Shown here piece by piece: positions 37,339 to 49,644 of a stretch of 64,000 bases of DNA. The notes beneath the pieces are model-generated. The model did not search any database and had not been told where the DNA came from. It saw only the letters and a list, made by a program, of their open reading frames with translations. This stretch comes from Paralvinella palmiformis. Taxonomy: Eukaryota; Annelida; Polychaeta; Terebellida; Alvinellidae. The stretch is from NCBI GenBank assembly GCA_025642065.1, contig JAODUP010000423.1, positions 1 to 64,000 of the forward strand, in the 5' to 3' direction. The position numbers and the translations under genes are program-made. Positions within the stretch are counted from its first letter, which is position 1, and each line of letters starts with the position of its first letter.

Positions 37339-37874
37339 AAAAATTTTCGTTAAGCATGAATAAACGATTTCATTTATATTAATTCAAGTCCGTATACTAT
37401 TTATGTCTGTCAGGATACAGTGTTTTTACGTTTTCTGCTTTAATAATGTCTATATACATATTTTAGAGTGGATTTAATACCTACTGATATCAGTCTATTG
37501 TCTTAGCAACAGTATTCTTCCGGTAAGATATCATCAAAAGAAAACAATAAAAAAGGTATATGACCTTTCAGGTGTAATATTTCACTGCGCTTAGAGTGGT
37601 TAAAACCAGAAACATCATGCTTAACTTTCAGATTTTTTAATATTTCACTCGTCTCCACTCTTCAGGCATCCAAGTAAGAAATAAGCATGCGCTTAGAAAA
37701 CCAGAAAACATCAATGCTTAATTATACGAAAAGATAAATATATGCTGAAATATATCATTAGCTTAAAATATTAAACCACCATACCATCATATCATCAACA
37801 TCTGATTAACAATATTGATAGATAAGTCCAAAGTCATGAGTGTTTTCTTTCTCCCACTCACCCTCATATCCTTC

Positions 37875-37876
<2 letters not shown>

Positions 37877-37935
<59 letters not shown>
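37877..37935. repeat. (TA)n microsatellite
   Basis: Pure TA run just upstream of a SINE. Confidence 0.97.
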
Positions 37936-37936
<1 letters not shown>

Positions 37937-37952
37937 ATTATCATTATAATTT

Positions 37953-38146
37953 AGGGCCCTCCGTGGTCTAGCGGTAGCATGCTGGACTACAGATCACTAC
38001 CATCCGTGTTCGAATCCCGGTGTGGGCATATCTGAAGGTTGTTTCGTCTTTCACTTCGTCTCATTACCTTTGGAGGTCGCTCGGCCCATTTAGCCTACCT
38101 TGTGCACAAACGTGGCCGTAAAACATCAATCATCAATCAATCAATC
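37953..38146 (+). mobile_element. SINE family S1, full-length copy
   Basis: Head with A-box TGGTCTAGCGGTAGC (about 37965) and perfect B-box GTTCGAATCCC (38008-38018), body with TTTCACTTCGTCTCATTACC and GCTCGGCCCATTTAGCC, then GTGGCCGTAAAACATCAATC and an (AATC)n tail. This is the cleanest copy and a good type sequence. Target-site duplications are not clear. Its tRNA of origin cannot be named safely by eye. Confidence 0.93.
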
Positions 38147-38379
38147 CATTCAAATTTAATATTATTAATCTATCTGAAAAATACATTAACTTAGAGTATG
38201 TGTAAGTATACAAAAGTAAATTAACTACCAGCTACAAAATAAAACAATATTACAGGTGTATACGAACTAACCAAGCAATAGTCAATGTTTTAATACATAA
38301 AAAAGTATCCATACAAAAGTATTTCTATTTATTGGCTTCATTTCATATTAGCTATGTTGTTGCTAAAATGGAGAGAAAG

Positions 38380-38960
38380 GGCTAAAGGATTTTGGGGTGG
38401 GGAAGCTGATTACTCCAGGATCGACAGAATAATAATATTGTTTTACTTGAGTTTGCAGGAATATGTTTAATATCATTCTGCGGACAGTCACGCTTTGATT
38501 TTTGATGATATATTGACTTAATTTAATGTCTGATTTTCACAACCGATTATACTATTACAGTATGTTTCTGAATAGATCTAGCAAGATATGTTTAGTTGCT
38601 AAAATTATAATTATAAATACAATACAGTCCCTCTGCTCCAAATAGCACTGATACGAATTGTAATTTAGGTGAAGTCAAACTCAGCCGATCACTATATTAG
38701 TACTGGTATATTAAATTATCTCGTAGACTACGATGGAATCTTAGTCACTGAGTTCGCTCTGATTTCGATCATGTAAATAAGATTGTATGAATCTAATAAA
38801 ATGTCTTCTTGAAAAGTAATAGACAAGTATCTTGTGACAGGCCAAAGAAAGAATAACAATAGTGTGTTATATTGCAGTATATAGGCCTAAATCAAATATC
38901 ACCAAAAGCTAATATCGGTTCTCGAGATGTTGCTATGATATTATTTATTGATGAAAGAAT
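38380..38960 (+). repeat. Dispersed repeat R3, copy b
   Basis: Diverged partner of 22740-23310, same orientation, with the landmarks given there. Confidence 0.7.
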
Positions 38961-38969
38961 TAGTGACTT

Positions 38970-41870
38970 TTTAATAATAATATTTATAAGATTAAGTAAG
39001 TCAGTTATTCACGGAACGCCCGAGAGAATATTGTTTACGATCCAGGATTAAGAATGAGGGAGCCTTTAAAACAATACCAAAGGTTTCAATCCTGATGGAT
39101 TGTACTTTTGAAGTACTCACTGAGTCCGCTAGAAATACACATTTATTATACTGCAAGGAATTTACTAACAAGCACATCATAGCTACTATATTTATAAAAT
39201 ATGTTTCATAATACAAAAAAAAAAACATGTCTTAAGTGATTTTATTAAGCGAAGAAAATAAAAGTATTATAACCAAAGAAAAGTTAGCTTCATAAATATT
39301 ATTAGTTGGATCACATCAAAGGCTTAGAGCGAATTTTTATTTATTGAGTACAAAGAGCACCAAGTGATGACACATTATATAAAATGTGACATTAAAATAC
39401 GACAACATCCACATATTCACAAATATATATCTAAGTAATAATCCTGTATAATCAATAATACTTATGACTATATGTTAGTATATAAATATTAATCTATATT
39501 ATTAATAAATAATTATTTAGTCAGTAGGCCAGATGTATAATTAATAAAAGAAGAACAAAATAAATGTATCTGCCAAATTATGTATATGGAATGTTAACAG
39601 TCTTGGCCTTTTTAAAACAAAAACAAATGTTTAACCTGGATTAATTCAACAGAAGCTGAACAATGACATTCCAAGAAATTTGCAAATATAGAAGTTATTT
39701 CTTGCATGCTATTCTAAAATTGCAATGTATACATTTATTTTATATTAAAAATGTTAATGTGCTTTGATCGCAAATACTTGGGGTATTTACTAACACATTG
39801 CATACAAATAAATCTGATTTATATAAAAACATTCAAAATTGTGAAACCAAAATATTTATAATTGATAGAGTGAAAATATTTTCACTATTATTATGTGATT
39901 TCGGATGTGAATCGTTTTCAGCATAGAGTACTGAATGAATATGTAACCTATTATATTATTAATCATATTATTGCCATTATTGACCTATGTACATGTTGCT
40001 ACAGAAAAATTAAATATTTATTATATTGTATCTTGTATGTATAAAATACATCACTACGATCACAGTGTCAGTCACATAATTATTGAGTATCCCAGTATAT
40101 ATCAAAGGACAATGTTCTGAAACAGGGAGACATAGTTACCGATTGGAACGTGTGCCCTCCCAGACATAAATGAACAGAATGTCGATGGGCATATTAGAAA
40201 TGCCAGCAAAGTAGCAAAATGGGAAAAGAGGGCGTTACCGATACATAAATGGAGAGGGTGAATAATATAAACTCTAAACTAAAAAAGAGCATCAAACAAG
40301 GAGAAACAGCAAAGATGATGCGCCTGTCAGAGCCAACAGAACAAAAGACGAGAAAGATAGATTGAGAAATTAAGTAAGAACACATTTATAAACCCAGTAC
40401 CAACACCCAGTTCTATCAGTAGGTCAAATCAGTCGCAAATCTGAAAATCTCAAACACTAAGCCAGAGTCACCAGGATATCGCAAGTACAAGAAAGATCAA
40501 ACAAAACCAAAAAATTTGATTATATTCTTCCATCAAATACCAACCAATGCTTCTCCGGCTCGTGAAGATGCAAGAACGCATTCTTTCTTGTTGTCCTGTT
40601 TAAGAGAGTGTCAAAATAAAGTTCAAAACGATAAATGGTATTGCACAAGTACATCCATATTCAAATCTTTATATGAACAGCATTCATAAGTCATCCGACA
40701 TGAGCTTGTGTAAAAAAAATCACATATCCGACCTCATTGTTTGTCCGAATCACACATATTGTAATTGCGGCACAAGACAGCTTGTATTTTATAGCCAACT
40801 ACTAGCGCAGAAAACAGGAGATATGTCAAGTGCATTCAGCGTCTACCAAACAAAAACCATACATATCATAAGATACGGAAACACTAACTACGTTTTATCG
40901 CTGGTGAAGAAAATCACCATAAGAGAGCAGTATCGTTGATCACCCTGCGCAGGATTTGCAAATAATGACTTTTACGATATCATGGGAACTAATATCATTT
41001 ATGCATAGAGTTCGGTACTTTAGATGTTAAAACATAATAGTCTGCCGCAGGGACGGCAGTTCAAATCTTATTTGCAAATGTTAAGCAATGTATTCTTATG
41101 CAGCAAAACTCAAAGGTTTGTCCCAGCGGACATAAAATTCAATTTTTGGATCATGCGCGAAGAATGATATGTTGACTGGTAAATCTTGCTGGTTTCCTGT
41201 ACAAAACATAAACTGCACTGTTTAATCACTGGAAAGTTTGAAGATATGAGGAGCTGATATGCTATTTTTAACAATTTGTGAAGACAACCAAATCAAGTTA
41301 GGCACATTTTCACTTTTGGTTTATTTCCAGTAATTAATTTCAACATTTCAAAATACAAATATGACGATCTGATTATCAAACATATAATAAAAAATATTAT
41401 TTTTGAGAATTTGAAATGATTAAATTTAATTTTCGCTGTAATTACCCTACAACTAGATGATGAAAACATTATAAACAAAAATTGAAATTATTATTTTAAT
41501 ATATAATAACAATAAAAGCATGATTTAATCGTTAAAAACTTTTAATTCTCAAATTTCTTTAATATATTTTGGTAGGTTAGCCTCACGTTATCTATCTACA
41601 CCTTTCTTACACAGATTGGTAGAGCATAGCATACTAATTCCACAATTTCATTGCAAATAAATTAACATTTTGATCCCATGAAATAGATATGGTCCCAAAA
41701 CTAAACAAATTGTCCATATATTAATCTATCCATTTATCGACCAAACAATTATTCTTCTCGTCCACATTATCTCTCGTCTACTTTACCAATTAATTATGCT
41801 TTCATTGACTGTCCGAATAATCTATTACTCAATATACAATATTTTAATATTTACTGATTATATCATTTTC
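38970..41870. other. Unannotated region with a less AT-rich island
   Basis: Mostly AT-rich and featureless. From about 40090 to 40960 base composition is less AT-biased and purine-rich. An 88-codon plus-strand open frame (40673-40939) there contains SDLIVCPNHTYCNCGTRQL with closely spaced Cys residues. I cannot assign it. It may be a decayed transposon or an orphan exon. Confidence 0.35.
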
Positions 41871-41879
41871 CTTGCTTGA

Positions 41880-42110
41880 CTTTTAACATTATCTCTCCAT
41901 TACCTTATATAATTTATCAATTACCCCCAAATGCATCATTCATTGTCATCAGGTTTCCGAAATAGAACTCATTAGGAACCATTCGGTTATTCTGGACACT
42001 ATGATTCAACTTCTTAATTATTTTTATCGAGTCGTTGATATATAGTATCCTTACAATATCTAAAAGAATCTAACATACCAATCAGTCATATTACAGCACC
42101 AAATAATTGT
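41880..42110 (+). repeat. Dispersed repeat R6, copy a
   Basis: Collinear with 58930-59120. The strongest shared block is TCATTCATTGTCATCAGG, followed by GAA..ATTCGGTTATTCTGGA and ATGATTCAA..TTAA blocks. Class unknown. Confidence 0.6.
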
Positions 42111-42540
42111 CAAGCGACTGTGTATTTCATAAAGACGATAACGAGATCTTTATATTCTGTTATAAGACAACAATTGCCCTTTCACTGGCTATAGCAATTC
42201 ATAGCAAATATACGAAAAGAGGGATAAATTTAACTTGAAACGTTAATGTCATCCTGATCTCGGGCTGGCCGTATTTTAGCCACTGTTGCTGTTAATCATT
42301 CTGTTCGATATTGCATTTCAAGCACAGAACTTTGTAAAATGTTGTGTTATCTTTATATAACATTTTAAATCCCTTGCTATTATCCTAAGTATGGATCTTT
42401 TGATGACATCACATTTTTTTGTCAGAATGATATGTGGAATAATAATAATCGGAATTATTCCAGCGATTCGTTATATTTAAAATAGAGGAATAGACAAAAT
42501 TTACCTTTCACGTCGAGAAATATATGGGATATTAGCTTAA

Positions 42541-42565
42541 TTATTATTATTATTATTTTTAATAA

Positions 42566-42600
<35 letters not shown>

Positions 42601-43020
42601 CCAATACTAGTAGTAGAGGTAATACTAGTAATAGTTCTGGCAGTAATAGTAATAGTAGTATTAGTAATAGAATTAGTAGCAACAGTAATTACACTAGTAG
42701 AAGTATTACTAAGATATTTAGTATGCTTTATTTTAAGAACAACAGTGCGGCAACAATATCAGAAATACTAGTTGTTGTTGTTGTTGTTGTTGTTGCAATC
42801 CTAGTAATGTCAGCGGTGGGTCATTATATATAGTATTATCATTAATGTCAGCTGTAATAGTAGTTGTAGAAATAGAAGTATTAGTATTTGTAGTAGTAAT
42901 AGCAGAAATATTAGAAGTAGTATTAGTAGTAGTAGTAGTAGTAGTAGTAATTATTGTTGTAGATGCTGTTGTTTTTGTTTTGTGATTTTAGTTGAAGGGG
43001 TAGTAGTAGTATTAGTAGTA
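42541..43020. repeat. Mixed (ATT)n, (AGT)n and (GTT)n tract
   Basis: Pure cores of ATT (about 42541-42556), AGT (42569-42601) and GTT (42771-42795) lie in imperfect trinucleotide sequence. A 75-codon Leu-rich frame on the minus strand is an artefact. Confidence 0.93.
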
Positions 43021-43417
43021 GAACTTTCTATAATCATCATTAAGGGCCATTCAAGTGCTCAGTGGCTTAATCAGTGTAATTTACTGTAAATTAGAAGAGT
43101 AGAACAGGAATTAGAGTTAAAGCTATATTTGCGGGATATTCATCTATGTGATTGCTCCTTGCTCATATTTCCGACGAGTAAGCAGCACCGAGGCTAAACA
43201 AGGAATGCACTCACTCATTAACCCTCTCAATCGATCAATCACTCAATCATTTACTCAATCACTCAATCACACAGATAACTCATTCACTAACTAAATCAGC
43301 CACTCGTGTATTCAATCATTCAGTAACTGATCAACTCACTATATCGCATACTCACTCACCCATTCACTTTTATCAGCATCCCAAAAATCACGACATGATG
43401 AAACACCATTAGCTTTA

Positions 43418-43740
43418 TATAATAATAATAATATTTTATATAGCACCTTCTTCAACTTTAATTGCTCTAAGATTGATGATTTATTGATGATTGATGTTTT
43501 ACGGCCACTTTTGTGCACAAGGTAGGCTAAATGGGCCGAGCGACCTCCAAAGGTAATGAGACGAAGTGAAAGAAGAAACAACCTTCAGATATGCCCACGC
43601 CAGGATTCGAACATGGGTGGTAGTGACCTTTACACTTAAAACATAATTAAATATATTCTGAACTCATACAGCTCAAATACATTTCATATACTGGTTTAAA
43701 TATTATAAATACGCCAATTTAAATAATTTATTATTACTGC
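43418..43740 (-). mobile_element. CR1/L2-type LINE 3' end, split by a SINE
   Basis: On the minus strand the 3'-terminal sequence around 43470-43420 has GCAATTAAAGTTGAAGAAGG, then TGCTATATAAAATATTATT, as at 49643-49690. The part at 43636-43735 matches 49700-49800 closely, including TATTATAAATACG.CAATTTAAATAA on the plus strand. A 5'-truncated SINE lies between. The element ends in (AAT)n like its relative. No coding sequence remains. Confidence 0.75.
43478..43628 (-). mobile_element. SINE family S1, 5'-truncated, nested in a LINE 3' end
   Basis: The body and tail are present on the minus strand (GCTCGGCCCATTTAGCC, GTGGCCGTAAAACATC). The head ends in the B-box region and the A-box is absent, so the copy could not have been transcribed from its own promoter. 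Confidence 0.88.
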
Positions 43741-44354
43741 TTATGATAACATGACAACTGCGAACGACTAAATTTTTTTGAATTTGATGTTGTATCACAT
43801 ATATGTTTTAAAGATGATGTAATGATGAGTTAATTCAATTGACTTTTTATACTACTGTAAATGTGTTTTTAACGAAATAATTATTTTTGTTTTCTATCTT
43901 ATGCATATAAAAACAAGACATAAAAAGCTTAGTTACTAAATTTTAGTCAACTGAAAATATTAAACAAACAAAACAATTAATTAAACTAAGCTATCACAGA
44001 AAAGGGAACATCATTTACCAACGACATAAACACAGTAAACATCCCTTCCTTATAGCATTATGATGGAGATGATGATGATGATAACAGAACAGGGATGCAA
44101 TATATAAATAATAAATGGAATAATCATAGCGACATTAGACAATGTCGGTTTACTAAAAGACTAATATCTGATAACAGTTACAGGTCTCACATAAACCTGT
44201 CATGTTTTATTTTATGCTGTGTCACAATTACCACGATAATAAGCCAGTGTCTAATCACTCTCTATGCTAGCTTTTATTATAACATTATGGCTTCCTTATT
44301 GAGCAGGTGATTATTTCCTGTTTTGCGATTACGAAATAGTCGCTAAAGAAATTT

Positions 44355-44356
44355 GT

Positions 44357-44387
<31 letters not shown>

Positions 44388-44465
44388 GTATTATTATTAT
44401 TAGTTTTAGTGGTCGAAGTATCAGTAATGGTAGTAGTAGTAGTAGTTGTTGTTGTTGTTGTTGTA
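44355..44465. repeat. (ATT)n (AGT)n (GTT)n tract
   Basis: Successive pure trinucleotide blocks in the same order as at 42.5-42.8 kb. Confidence 0.93.
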
Positions 44466-45287
44466 TTGTTTAGTATAATTCAGTTGTTGCTGTTGCTGGA
44501 AAGATAACAAAGTGTTTATTTCCGTTTTTCGAATATTTGTCATTTGCTAATTAATAACTTGCTAAATTTACTATTTGCGGTAATCAGCTGGACCCTAACA
44601 TATATGTAGTGAATAATGGCGATGTACAGTATTCAGTCAATGTCGTATCCATTAATTAAAGGCAATGTTATTCCTGTCATCGTGTTTTATGAAAGAGTAA
44701 ATTGTGAATTATTGCTTTTCTTTATTTTATAGGTTTTTTCCAAACGATATTGGTCAACATATGAGGGAAAATCACATTAAAGTAATACCACAATTTAATA
44801 TTTGTGTAAAAGGAAGTAAACTTTAATTAAGCGAAATCTTAATTTTGAGGCTAAGTCAAATGGAATTAGACTACATTATTATACATTTCTCAGTTAAATG
44901 TCATGATAAATTATAAAGTCCTGACTCTAATATTAATATGTAATGGTTGTATCCATAATTGCCTTTAAATAAATATTATTTAATAGTAACCTTAATCGAT
45001 CACCACAGTCTCCCTATACTAGCAATGGTCCTTTATTAAATATGCTTTATTATCATTGTTATTAAGTAGTCATGGTTAAAAAAACAGCCAATGTTCGGGA
45101 GAAACATTAATTGATCCATAAAATCCATGATTACTCGTTGTCGTATGTCATGGATTTAATACTTTACCATGATGTACTTCCCTTTAGTTTCAAATACATT
45201 TTTGATCTATTAGATAAATTACTTGAATGGCTTCAGTTGTTGGTCCTCTGGTTTTCACAATATATATACACGTCTATGATTATGTGT

Positions 45288-45405
45288 GCACATATGTGTG
45301 TGTGTGGGTGTGTGTGTGTATCTATGTGTGTGTATATGTGTGTGTATATGTGTGTGTATATGTGTGTGTATATGTGTGTGTATATGTGTGCGTGCGTGTA
45401 TGCGT
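45288..45405. repeat. TG-rich tract with a 12-bp minisatellite
   Basis: TATATGTGTGTG repeats about five times at 45332-45392 inside a TG-rich stretch. Open frames of Cys-Val type here are artefacts. Confidence 0.93.
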
Positions 45406-46466
45406 GTATTTTTGTGTGTACACGCTCCTACGTATAGGTCTGTGTTTCGAGCAAGTGAGCTAGTGCTAGTTTTAATAACGTAGCGAATATATTTGTTGCA
45501 AGAATCGATTGTGCTGGCTGACCAGTATCGACCGCCTATATTATCCAATTACGATGACATAATGCATTAACAATCCCCAATACTTCAGATCTGATCAAGT
45601 ACTATTAACTGACCAGACCAGTCTCTGTAAAACTCTATATACACACACGTTTGTCTAGAACAGTGCATGAAATAAGAACGATGGTATAGCTGCCGTTTTG
45701 GAGGCTATGCAGAATTTAGAGCAAACATAAACAACAGGAGCTGACATAGTTTTGTTTGAGATAGTTTTAATTGTTCAACTGATTTCAGCCATATTACAAG
45801 CAGACACGAGTTTCAGTAAATCATTTACACAAATGAAATATTTTATATCAATTAGATACTGGTTATAATGAATGGTATAATGCACAGTTTATATTGGCAC
45901 ATTTAGCTGTATATATAATATTTATAGTCTTCTAATTTTATTTGATATATATATACTCCTGAAATGATCAACTCAGATCACCATAGTTCGAATATTACAG
46001 GTTACTACATCTTTTTCTTAAATACGTTAATATGTTAAGAGATATCACTGACTTATGGGCATCACATCATACTTAGAATGTTTATCCACATCGTGTAGAA
46101 TTGTTCCTCAGTCGAGTCGTAATGTTATTTATTTTTTAAGCTACAATCAACATAGGGATAGGAACAGTTGATTATTATCATAAATTATAACATAAATATG
46201 TTTCTTCTTCTGGATTAGTAGAAGCATTTTTTTCAATATTTTGAACTGTAGTGTTCATGCACAACACGCAAACGAGTAGGATATAACATAATCAAGCTTA
46301 AATAGCTAATACCGTCTAATGCTGGAGATGACCATTGAAGAAACCTATAACAGGACAATATGTTGTGAAACGTTCCTAATAACGAGTTTATATTAATGTT
46401 TTTATCGGTATTTGGAGAACGTCTGTTGTTATTATAAATCACATTTGAAAAAGCCAACTTTGAATC

Positions 46467-47500
46467 ATGAAACTATGCAATGTCTATAGCGGCATGTTAA
46501 TCATTTGTCTGAAAAATTTGGATTTTAACATCTTGGACATTTCAGTTGGTGGTACTCATTTAGAGCAAATTGGTTCTCAATTCCAAGAGAAAACCACCAC
46601 ATTTCTTGGTGTCTTTCTGGACGAGACTCTTTCATGGAAATATCATTTGATTTACGTGAAAAATAAGATTTCTCGGGCCTTATATGGCATAAAACAAGTA
46701 AAGAAATTCCTACCAAAAACCAGTCTGAAAACCTTATACCTGGCTCTCATACAACCATATATCTCATATGGTTTACTAATTTGGGGGAACGCCAATTCAT
46801 CAATCCTTCAGAAAACTGTGTCTTTGCAGAAAAGAGCTATTCGTATTATTAATAATGCGGGTTATAACAATCATACCGATCCCTTATTCAAAAATTGTGA
46901 AATCTTAAAATTAAGTGACATGTATCAATACCACGTATGTTTGTTCATGGACGACTTTATTAACAAGAGACTTCCTATATCCTTCGATGGCCTATTCCGT
47001 CTAAATTCTGAGGTACAGGAAAATCGCGTGACAAGGCAATCTAGTCATATGCATGTACCTCGATGTAACTCTGCACTATCCAGTAAGTTGCCGTTAGTCA
47101 ATTTTCCCATTATATGGAACAATTGGAATAGTATCCTTTCCACTTGTAATTCAAGATCAAAAACTAAGAAAACCCTGAAAGGTTACATCTTAGCTAATTA
47201 CTCAGCATCTGTAAAATGCAACAACCTTTATTGTTGTCAATGCACACATGTCTAGGTAATGATATGATTCCTTGGTACCTGGTCCACATACTTCCAATAC
47301 ACACACGACCAGACTTGCAAATACACAAACGGCGTTTTATTGAGCTGACTATTATTAGCTATAATTGTTCGGGGCCAATGGGAAGACAGTTTCGGCTACA
47401 TTGGTCCCCCAATTTCTTTATATGTAATATACTTGTACAATTGCATTATGTATACGTTATTTGATATTGAAATTGGAATAAATACTACTACTACTACTAC
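46467..47500 (+). pseudogene. LINE-C: 3' half of an RT gene with its 3' UTR
   Basis: A 262-codon uninterrupted frame (46467-47255) starts after the RT catalytic centre. It reads TTTFLGVFLDETLSWKYHL (the 'FLG..LD..L.W..H' thumb motif), then LYLALIQPYISYGLLIWG, LQKRAIRIINNAGYNNHTDP and LSDMYQYHVCLFM. This combination is typical of jockey-group LINEs of the Daphne/CR1 type. The 5' part, including the YADD block, is missing. The 3' UTR has a hairpin (47371-47380 with 47399-47409) and ends in a short (TAC)n at about 47481-47498. The intact reading frame suggests it is younger than other LINE fragments here. Confidence 0.85.
47371..47410 (+). other. Hairpin near the LINE-C 3' end
   Basis: GGGGCCAATG pairs with CATTGGTCCCC around an 18-nt loop, with one bulge. 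Lying about 80 nt before the tail, it may be the structure its reverse transcriptase recognises. That role is inferred from other LINEs with 3' stem-loops. Confidence 0.6.
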
Positions 47501-48403
47501 AACTGCCAGTTCTGAAATATTTATAATTTGTTTCAGCCATTCAATAAAAACAACTAAAACGAGATATGAACTAAAAGTTACTTTGTACGTTTCTATCATT
47601 TTCAAGGAAAAACCTCGTAACAAACGAAGATGGCTGACATAAGACAATATACTAGATCAAGGTAAATTCCATTGTCATGTCGTTTTTGAAGTCTAATTAA
47701 GAGGACATTTTTTCTATCAATATTAGAAGTATTAAAATATTGTAACACTTTAATCGCCTTTAATTTGATGGTTTTATCTTCGTCGCAACTTGGATTATGT
47801 GGTAGGAGTCAGCCCAACAACTCATCCGTCTGCTTCATTAATAAACATTTTAAATCGTCTTATGCCGGGTTTTCCCATTTTTATATATTAGGGCGTGTGG
47901 GAGGGAAATACCTGAGCAACGCAATATTTCCATTAACGATAACACAGTATCTGTGGTTCGTAACATTTTTTTTATGTTGTGGTTGTAAGTTTTACCTGTG
48001 TGGTTGCTTGCCGTAGATCTAGATTTTCACTTGATCACCACAGTGCCAAGTACGTTTATCACGTGATACTTTAGCAGATAATTATGATTAATCCGAAGCA
48101 TTCAACTTTAAACGGTGTTGTCTGAATGTCACGCTGGCGTTAACAAAAGTATCCATATGTTACAAAGATGTGCAAGTCTTAAAGTTTATTACCGACTAGA
48201 ATATAATATATAACTATCGGGATATTATCAAAGACACAAGATATTGACTCAAAGTAACTCAAATAGTTAAAACGACCCAGAAGTGTTTTATTATAGCTTA
48301 ATTTTTAAATGTCGTTTCATTCATAATGTGAAAATTAGAAGAGCTAAACACAAACAAGACAGTGATCAGTAATTCATGAGCTATGCATGTATATTAGTTT
48401 ATG
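47501..48403. other. Unannotated DNA
   Basis: The 83-codon open frame at 47765-48016 shows no known motif. Nothing else is recognised. Confidence 0.4.
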
Positions 48404-48531
48404 ATGATGATGATAATGATGATGATGCTGATTTGTGTTTTACGGCCACGTTTGTGCACTTGGTAGGCTAAATGGACCGAGCGACGTCCAAAGGTAATGA
48501 AGCGAAATCAAAGATGAAGCACCCTTCGGAT
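48404..48531 (-). mobile_element. SINE body fragment (5'-truncated)
   Basis: Minus-strand copy with TTTGGACGTCGCTCGGTCC and GTGGCCGTAAAACAC, preceded on the plus strand by an ATG-rich tail. The tRNA-like head is missing. Its CTTCATCTTTGATTTCGCTTC segment resembles the SINE at 62.6 kb more than the other S1 copies, so it looks intermediate. Confidence 0.8.
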
Positions 48532-48781
48532 AATTTAATATGTTCTTTATGCAAGTTATCTGAAGGTTTAAATGATGCTTATATTAAATTGCACAGAATG
48601 AACTAAACCGTTATAATATAAAGGTCACACAAATAGCAAAATATATGATCATATATTTATGGTAAAAAAGAACATATACTAAGTAGTGTGTAGACAATAA
48701 TAAATCAGCTGTGTCACTATCATTTTGGCGTAAACTACATCACATAGCATACCTATATATATGTAGTTTGAGCAGAAGATT

Positions 48782-48900
48782 ATGTGTGTGTGTGTGTGTA
48801 TGTGTGTGTAGGTATGTGTATGTGTGTGAGTGTGTGTGTTTGTGTGTGTGTGTATGTGTGTGTATGTGTGTGTGTGTGTGTGAATGTGTGTGTGTGTGTA
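48782..48900. repeat. (TG)n tract
   Basis: TG-rich, with TATG interruptions. Confidence 0.96.
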
Positions 48901-49604
48901 ATGGCCGAAATGGCTGTTTTAGCGTGGCTGGCAACCTCAAATGAGGGAGACGCATATGGTATGTAATTTATAACTTCCCCACGGAGTCTAATTATAAATA
49001 AATTAGAATTTACAATATATGGCATGTTCGTCGGATAAAACCTTGCCAGTTACCTGGCTGGATGAAAAACTGCTCAGATTATAGTGTCACGATCGATGCT
49101 TTTGCATAGTTATCTGTGTTTAAAGACTTTCAAACCGTATTGTATTTTCTTTATTTAAACTATTAATGTTTACAAGTGTGTTTGATACATATCTTGTAAT
49201 TCATAGAATTTGTCATATTTATTGTATTAGTAAACATTAAGTCTTATTAGAATACATTTCCTATGGAATAAAACAATAACAAGGCAATTTAATAGTTTAT
49301 TTATGATCTTAAACATGTAATGCATTGATGAATTTCTCTTAAATCAGAAAAGAAAATAGAAATATAAAGTATTAATGTTATATGTAATAAGAGTGATAGC
49401 CCGAAATTAATACATAATTATTATGAAGATAACCCACTTACTTATATTCTATTCAGAAACTGCTTAATGGAAGAGTCACAGCTGGCTATTTAGGGTTTAA
49501 CAGGTTCTACATGTATGCTGTTTATTATTGTGTATTTATATATTATAGCTAAAGAATGATTTACAGTAGACGACAAAATGATTCTGACATTTGTGGCTAA
49601 CTAG

Positions 49605-49606
<2 letters not shown>

Positions 49607-49642
<36 letters not shown>
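49607..49642. repeat. (AAT)n tail of LINE-D
   Basis: Twelve AAT units that follow the LINE-D 3' end on the minus strand. Confidence 0.93.

Positions 49643-49644
<2 letters not shown>

Noticed and set aside
46233..46457. 74-codon minus-strand frame upstream of LINE-C
   Set aside because: It shows no LINE motif and lies on the opposite strand; probably chance.
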